64,000 nt of DNA from Dreissena polymorpha. Taxonomy: Eukaryota > Mollusca > Bivalvia > Myida > Dreissenidae. The notes under the pieces were generated by a model. The model was not told the DNA's origin. It did not search any database and saw only the letters and a list, made by a program, of their open reading frames with translations. The stretch's first letter is position 1, and every line of letters starts with the position of its first letter. Where the stretch lies: NCBI RefSeq assembly GCF_020536995.1, contig NC_068356.1:26764972-26828971 (forward strand), given 5' to 3'. Shown piece by piece: positions 58,755 through 64,000 of this stretch. A program made the position numbers and the translations under genes.

Positions 58755-59380
58755 AAGTTAACAAGAGCTCCGTGGTCGGAGACAGAGGCCCCCCTAAACA
58801 GGGCCTTGACATGGGATTTTTCGCAACAAAAATGATCATATGAGTCAATCTTATCATATAAGTGTGACTTAGCCACTTAAATAAAACTTAATGTCACAGT
58901 GATCTTGACATTTGAACTAGTGACCCCAATTTCAACAGGGGTCTTCCACTGTCCAAGGCCAATGCACATGTGAGGTATCAAGCCAATCGGTGAATCAGTT
59001 GACAAGTTATTGATCGGAACTATTTCACACTTAGTGTGACAGTGACCTTAACCTTTGACCTAGTGATCCTAATTATAATGAGGGACATCTACTGTCCAAT
59101 GCCAATGCACATGGGAAATATCAAACCAATCGGTCCCTTTTTCAAAAGTTATTGATGGGAAACAATTTTCACTCTTAGTTTGACAGTGACCTTGACCTTT
59201 GACATAGTGACCCCAATTTAAATAGGGGTCATCAACTATTGGCAAAGGAAAATGCACATGGGATGTATCAAGCAAATTGGTCAATCAGATCACATGTTAT
59301 TGATCGGAAACAAACTGGTATACCGACCGACATCCAGCAAAACAATATACCCCCCTCTTCTTCGAAGGGGGGCATAATAA
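58755..59380 (-). repeat. ~140-bp tandem-unit repeat with 'gtgaccttgacctttgac' words
   Basis: Three to four units share 'tgacagtgaccttgacc', 'tagtgaccccaattt', 'tccaatgccaatgcacatg' and 'caatcggt'. The edges are 'aagagctccgtggtcggaga' and 'cttcttcgaaggggggcata'. Inserted in the putative first intron region of the zinc-finger gene. Confidence 0.8.
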
Positions 59381-60116
59381 TAATCAGTCCACTCAGGGCT
59401 TACTCTGTCATTCGCCAAATTAGCCAATGGCTACAAATAATGTAATTTGGCTACAAAAATCCATTTGGCTACAAGGATTTCTACATAGTCACCCATAAAA
59501 TATCCTAAATAATAAGAATTCAGACATAAAAAGGTAAATTTGGCTACAGAAAAGTTTGGGCCAGAGGGAGAACTGCCACTGCTACATCCAATCAAATAAA
59601 TATGGAACAGTGGCCCTTATTCATGGAGTAAACTTATCATCTGAGACTGTACCCACCATATTCTATGTACTCACCATATTCTATCTGACTATCTCGAACT
59701 TCAAACTCTAAATCCGAACTCAGATCATGACAGATGTGAGGGCACTGGTATCTGAAACAAATAGCATACAGTAATAAGTGAACTATGAAATGAAAACTAT
59801 TGTATGTAAAACATAGATTGTTTACAAATAAAACAGATAATAGCTCTGAATGAGTGAATGTTGATATTGATAATCCAAAAACGACAAACCATGTGTGCAT
59901 TTTGAGGAAAGTGTATTTGTAAACAAGGGAAGTCACTCTAAATCTAAACCGAAGGTTACACACAACTCCCCAATATTCAATAAAATAATAAATAACAATT
60001 ATTATAATCGCACCAAAGTAAACATGAAGGGTTAATAAAAAAGATTAACAATACGCCAACAATTCTATTTTACAATTATTACTGCTGAACTGGTCTAAAA
60101 ACTTTTGTTCAAATCG

Positions 60117-60204
60117 TGATCAAATCGTTTATATAATTTTAATATTAAAACAATCAAAGGTGATCAAATCGTTTATATAATTTTAATATTAAAACAATCA
60201 AAGG
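60117..60204. repeat. Perfect 44-bp tandem duplication
   Basis: 'tgatcaaatcgtttatataa' plus 24 further bases is repeated without a difference at 60117-60160 and 60161-60204. Very recent, or slippage-prone. Confidence 0.9.
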
Positions 60205-60916
60205 GTTGTTATATCTTGTAGATATTAACGATTTATCGGTCGTTGAACAATAGCACGCGTTCTACATCCGATTTTGTAAGAATCAATACAGTGTGTAACC
60301 TTTAATGTCTAGTTTTAATAAGCTTTTTCAGGGCAGGGTCTAGACATTTTTCATGCGTTTTAACTGGCGTTTAGACAGAGTGGTCAGGTCTGAGTGACGA
60401 GAAATAACCGACACATTCATTAAACAATCTTAAATCAAGAAATTCTTTAAATGTTTACCATATAAGCAGAATCCAAAATATTCTTTAAAAGTACTATACT
60501 TAAGTTCATTAGTTTCGGCTATTATCCGGTGCCTAATTCATGCATTATCCGGTGCTAGCAATCGACACATAAAATACGTGTTTTTTCTACAAACTAAACC
60601 GTCAATCATCATGGCAATGATTAAACAATAATTATGCTGCCGTTTTTATCAGAAAACTAGCTCAGAAATTTTAATTTCATTGTTAATATAGACCAATATC
60701 TGCATTTTACCTCCGTTTCCACAGGTTTTGCGCATAAACTGTTGGACAATATAGGTTCCCTCTGCATATTGACGCTTGTGTTACTGAGCACGAGTATAGA
60801 ATTTACTTAATGAATGTCTTAGTTGTTCCGCGGAATATTGGTTTGGTGAAAAATGTTGACTTAAAAAAAGAATATTGAAATAAAAGAACACACTTACCTC
60901 AAAACAGTCAATATAT

Positions 60917-61001
60917 TTCTGATATGATCCGGTGCCGTTTCGCGTATTATCCGGAATCGTTCAAAAGTTTCCGGTATTATCCGTATTGGTTAGGCACCGT
61001 G
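60917..61001 (-). repeat. Right terminal inverted repeat
   Basis: Reverse complement of the left repeat, terminus CACGGTGCC. On the minus strand it is followed, 20 bp in, by GAG|GTAAGT, a strong splice donor (exon end at about 60899), suggesting transcription starts in or near this repeat. Confidence 0.9.
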
Positions 61002-61006
61002 CATGT

Positions 61007-61558
61007 GCAATTGTTTGGAACGTTGTTTATTTTCAGATCACCATGTCAACGGGTCGCCATCGAGTTGACAATTCACTCGCATGTTTGTTAACGTACCTTA
61101 CCGCGCAACTTTGAAGCCATTGCACTTATTTTTTTTTTTTTTTTTATTATTATTTTCTAAAGTAACACTTAAATTGGTTTTAATTTTGTAAATGACTTCA
61201 ATAAATTGTTTTCTGAAATAAACTTGCCTCACACGGTAGTGATGGCATAGTGAGATAAACGTATTACGTCTTCGTTCATAGCCCCCACTCCCCGCAGTTC
61301 GCTAGTTAAATTTGCGCGAGTAAAACAAAACAAAAGCGCCAATTATCAAAACGTGCACTCTGTTTGTAACAACTAAGGTACTAATTTATTGCTTTTTTGT
61401 CACCAGGGCAAGTTGGCAGCATGTAGCACGAAAAACGTAAAATCGTACGAATTCTTCCATGATTTGTTTTTCAGGTTAACCTCTTCTCGAAAATGTAACC
61501 GGTTAACTGGTCGTATCGCTAGGTTTACCGGTTAACCGGTTAACGTCTTGCATCCCTT
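61007..61558 (-). other. Right part of the hAT element
   Basis: Contains the upstream part of the split hATC frame, a short first-exon candidate (61120-61097), a T22 run at 61129-61150, and the AACCGGTTAA words before the terminus. Nothing else is recognised. Confidence 0.6.
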
Positions 61559-61653
61559 ATTTATATCTATGCACTTTTAATGAATAGACAGTGTAAATAA
61601 CTGCTGTTTTAAGGCTGAATGAAAATGTAAAAAAATCAAAACAAGACAAAGGC

Positions 61654-63700
61654 ATGGACAAACAAAACAATAGCAAGAAGAAAGAGGAACATGCGGAAAG
61701 TATCAGTGAATCAGTAAGGGGATCTCAAATGAACACACCAGAATCAAATGCAGCGTGCTTAGTAAGTACTAGACATTCAAGCAACCCATAGTTTAGTGTT
61801 CCACTAAAACACGGACTTGCATTATCAACTCCATGTTTGCCAAAACAATCAAAACGTTGTGAAGAAACATATGCATACGTACCATGCACATTACCGGCAG
61901 CTACCGAACCATACAAATACGTACGCCCCGCACGTAATCCCTCGGCAAAATAGCCCAACGCTCCAAAGCTCTCAGGGACCGCCAGTTTATTCCCCCACCC
62001 TCATACCAACAGTACACACAGGGTAATCCGCAAGCGCGCAAAAACATCATGTCAATGGCGCTTTCACTGATAGAAAGTTTTGATACTCCTCTCTAGTCCA
62101 TTGAGAAGCATATGTCCAAACTTGACATAGTGCAAAACGAACTGCCCCATATCAAAGGTGATGTGGCTGCCTTGCGAGGAGAAAATGCATCCATAAACTC
62201 ACGTCTGAACGAAATAGAAGCAAGTTGTCAGTCACTGAGTGATATTGCGGACGATTTCAATTTCCATAAAATAAATAAGTACATCAAACACTATCTGAAC
62301 GCACATTTAGAACAAATAAAATCGAACAGCCAATGTCAACATTCAAAAATATAAACACACAGATCCAGGACAATATAACTGACCTACGGTTGCGTAGCAT
62401 GAAGGGCAACCTTGTCTTCGTTGGGGTGCCAGAAATACGGAATACGACAATTACAAAAAGATAAAAGTATTAACAAGAATGATGACATTCATATCAATAA
62501 CATTACATTTGCACGTGTCCATCGTATCACTGGTGGCTCAAATTCTAAAAAACCAGCCCAGTCCTATATTAGCAAAATTTGAAAACTAAAATGAGCGTAA
62601 AAAAGATTCGAAAAGCTGGTATTTTACTTAATCAAAAGAAGTCAGTTTTTTTAATTAATGAACAGTTTCCACCAGAAATAGAGGAACGTCGCATGCGATT
62701 ATTTCCAATTATGAAACAATATAAAAGTCATTCTATACGTAGATGGTTACGTCAATACCAGTAAGACCGGTGTGTACACAATGTATAAAAGTGGTCCTTT
62801 GAATAAACTAAAGTGCAACCAAGTGCGTGATAACCTGTACATAGGAAACAATGCGTTCAACTTAGACAGGTGATCACTTGAAGTACCGAAGCCAAGACCA
62901 CAAACAACTTATGTCGGGGCCATCTCTGCAACAAAACACTCAGACAATATCATATGCGCAATGGAAATACAAACGAAAGTGCCCATCGATTTCTGGGCGA
63001 AACAGAACTAAAAATACATCGGGAGCAACAAAGCGATTCAACGCCTTCCACCGCCCCTGTACAATTGTCCGAGATCTTCGAGCAACCTGATCAAAGTAAC
63101 ACACAACGTTCTCAGTTAACCCATTTATGCCTAGCGTCTAGAAAAAAGGCATTGGAAAACAGCGTAGATCCAGATGAGACGCCGCATAATGCGGCGTCTC
63201 ATCAGGGTCTGCGCTGTTTGCTCAAAGGAATTTCTGTAAGAAATATTCTAATTATAGAAATAAATATACTAGACAACCCGAATTTTTGAAATAAATTGAT
63301 CCAATTTAGAAGGATGGGAGAGTCCACTAGGCATAAATGGGTTAAACTCAACTGTGCATTGGGACGCACAGGGAGAGAACCGATGTACTTTACAAAATTG
63401 AACACGGATCAGCTAGTCGATGTGTGAGAGGATTAAAATTACTTTCGTTGAACGTTTGCGGACTGTGATCGAAACTGATGAGTTTTATTCATTTCTGTGC
63501 AATTACGAAAATGCATTTTTAAAACAGAAACGAATTATCTGCACGTAAATCAGGCGGAATATGTATCGCTGTTAAAAACGGAACCTGCAAATATGCCACA
63601 GTTATTCAGTCAAGCAGAAAATATGTATTGCGGTTTAAACTTTCTAAACATTTAACTTAAAATAAAGAGATACTATTGTACCATAACACATACATAAACG
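61654..63700 (+). pseudogene. 5' part of an L1/Tx1-like LINE: ORF1 and start of endonuclease
   Basis: ORF1 starts at ATG 61654 (MDKQNNSKKKEEHAESISES), then a Pro/Thr/His-rich linker in another frame (61817-62026), a coiled coil (62112-62354: MSKLDIVQNELPHIKGDVAA), the RRM-like start (LRSMKGNLVFVGVPEIRN, near 62391) and the C-terminal block VRKIRKAGILL-like plus LINEQFPPEIEERRMRLFP (62589-62710). Endonuclease start: LKLLSLNVCGL near 63437, then SGGICIAVKNGTCKYATVI near 63551. Several stops and frame changes. A TTAA-flanked MITE (63116-63345) sits between ORF1 and ORF2. Distinct from the LINE at 27.3 kb. Confidence 0.75.
63116..63345. mobile_element. TTAA-flanked MITE (piggyBac-type ends) with central palindrome
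   Basis: TTAACCCATTTATGCCTAG (63116-63134) and its exact complement (63327-63345) bound the element. If TTAA is the target duplication, the TIR starts CCCATTTATGCC, as in piggyBac-type elements. A 27-bp perfect palindrome (TGAGACGCCGCAT, one base, then its complement) lies at 63175-63201. It has no coding capacity and is inserted in a LINE relic. Confidence 0.85.
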
Positions 63701-64000
63701 TAGACATAATCTAAACTGTAAGTTCAATGTATTGACCTTTTGGCCCCATGACAATAATAACTTGTGTGACCGAACTGACCGGCCGTCCCTTGTTCGGCGT
63801 AAGCTGTATTAAGCCAGCTTTTCACCCTGACTTGACCTTTGTAAGTGTCCAATAATACTCAAATAAAATTTCCCGCGGCTAGGTACGAATGAATACACTT
63901 CATTTATTCCATTGGCTGATTTGAGTATAACACCAGAACATTGGAAACATATCCGCGTCTTTGTAACACTGTTTTACTGCATGAAACAATTTTATCTCTA
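63701..64000. other. Window end, nothing recognised
   Basis: No supported feature in the last 300 bp. Confidence 0.35.

Larger units (their letters stand above)
53324..61001. mobile_element. 7,678-bp element with 5'-CAC termini, 85-bp TIRs and 5-bp TSD (Transib/RAG-like ends)
   Basis: The TIRs, 53324-53408 and 60917-61001, agree at 84 of 85 positions. The termini are CACGGTA (left) and CACGGTG (right, complement). The 5-bp duplication CATGT flanks it (53319-53323 and 61002-61006). Removing the element and one CATGT rejoins the hAT transposase frame (HM|WPRKLF), so this is a single clean insertion. 5'-CAC ends with 5-bp target duplications are known for Transib and RAG-like transposons. The interior carries a spliced gene candidate (plus), a C2H2 zinc-finger gene (minus), a SINE and two tandem-unit repeats. 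No RAG1/Transib-like or other DDE core was found, so the superfamily rests on the ends alone. The near-identical TIRs suggest recent mobilisation in trans. Confidence 0.8.
43544..61558 (-). mobile_element. hAT DNA transposon (~3.4 kb without later insertions)
   Basis: Termini: TAGGGATACAAGAGGTTA at the left and, on the complement, AAGGGATGCAAGACGTTA at the right. Each is followed inward by AACCGGTTAA-type words. A perfect 8-bp target duplication ATTTATAT flanks it (43536-43543 and 61559-61566), the hAT hallmark. Subtracting the two nested insertions (45240-52202 and 53324-61001 with one TSD) leaves about 3,370 bp, a normal hAT size. The transposase reads on the minus strand, and only its C-terminal dimerisation region and a short first exon are recognisable. 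Confidence 0.85.

Noticed and set aside
53324-61001. Polinton/Maverick assignment because of long inverted repeats and nested genes
   Set aside because: No integrase, polymerase B, protease or capsid-like frame is visible, the target duplication is 5 bp and the ends are CAC, so the long repeats alone do not support it.
60932-61114. Open frame beginning MPFRVLSGIVQKFPVLSVLV and its counterpart at 53393-53178
   Set aside because: The shared N-terminal part is translated terminal inverted repeat, so it appears at both ends of the element. Only the hATC part at 53178-53318 is protein-derived.

Overview
The window looks like repeat-rich nuclear DNA of a bivalve mollusc. The evidence is AT-rich, mostly non-coding sequence with spliced genes, long tandem-unit repeats of a kind common in bivalve genomes, tRNA-derived SINEs, APE-type LINEs, short inverted-repeat elements, and C2H2 zinc-finger and class A GPCR genes. 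A dreissenid-type mussel is possible, but that is inference. No bacterial operon, CRISPR array or rRNA was seen.

Layout. 0-5 kb: a short inverted-repeat element, a degenerate GT-rich minisatellite and one intact intronless class A GPCR (3138-4127), the clearest host gene. 5-12.4 kb: G-run and tandem-unit repeats, a LINE endonuclease relic, a tRNA-Phe-like gene with a 17-nt intron, and a SINE with a 12-bp target duplication. 12.6-15.7 kb: a minus-strand L1/Tx1-like LINE 3' half cut by a TA-flanked inverted-repeat element. 18.6-24 kb: relics of a second LINE family in both orientations, then a decayed C2H2 zinc-finger gene. 24-27 kb: satellites, a palindromic MITE and a SINE head. 27.3-32.2 kb: a nearly complete LINE whose ORF1 and ORF2 share one frame separated by a single UAG. 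33.2-38.2 kb: a LINE reverse-transcriptase relic split by a PIF/Harbinger element with a transposase 5' exon and a three-exon Myb-like gene. 41.9-43.5 kb: a decayed Mutator-like transposase. 43.5-61.6 kb: a three-layer nest. 61.6-63.7 kb: the 5' part of another LINE with a TTAA-flanked MITE.

The nest is the most interesting part. A hAT element of about 3.4 kb with 8-bp target duplications (43544-61558) holds an old LTR-type composite (45240-52202) and a 7,678-bp element (53324-61001). The latter has 85-bp terminal inverted repeats that differ at one position, 5'-CAC termini and a 5-bp target duplication, and it interrupts the hAT transposase frame exactly. 5'-CAC ends with 5-bp duplications are the signature of the Transib/RAG-like superfamily. 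I see no RAG1/Transib core in it. It carries a multi-C2H2 zinc-finger gene, a second possible spliced gene, and splice donors just inside both ends.

Limits: everything was read by eye. Exon models, clade names and repeat boundaries need alignment or RNA support.
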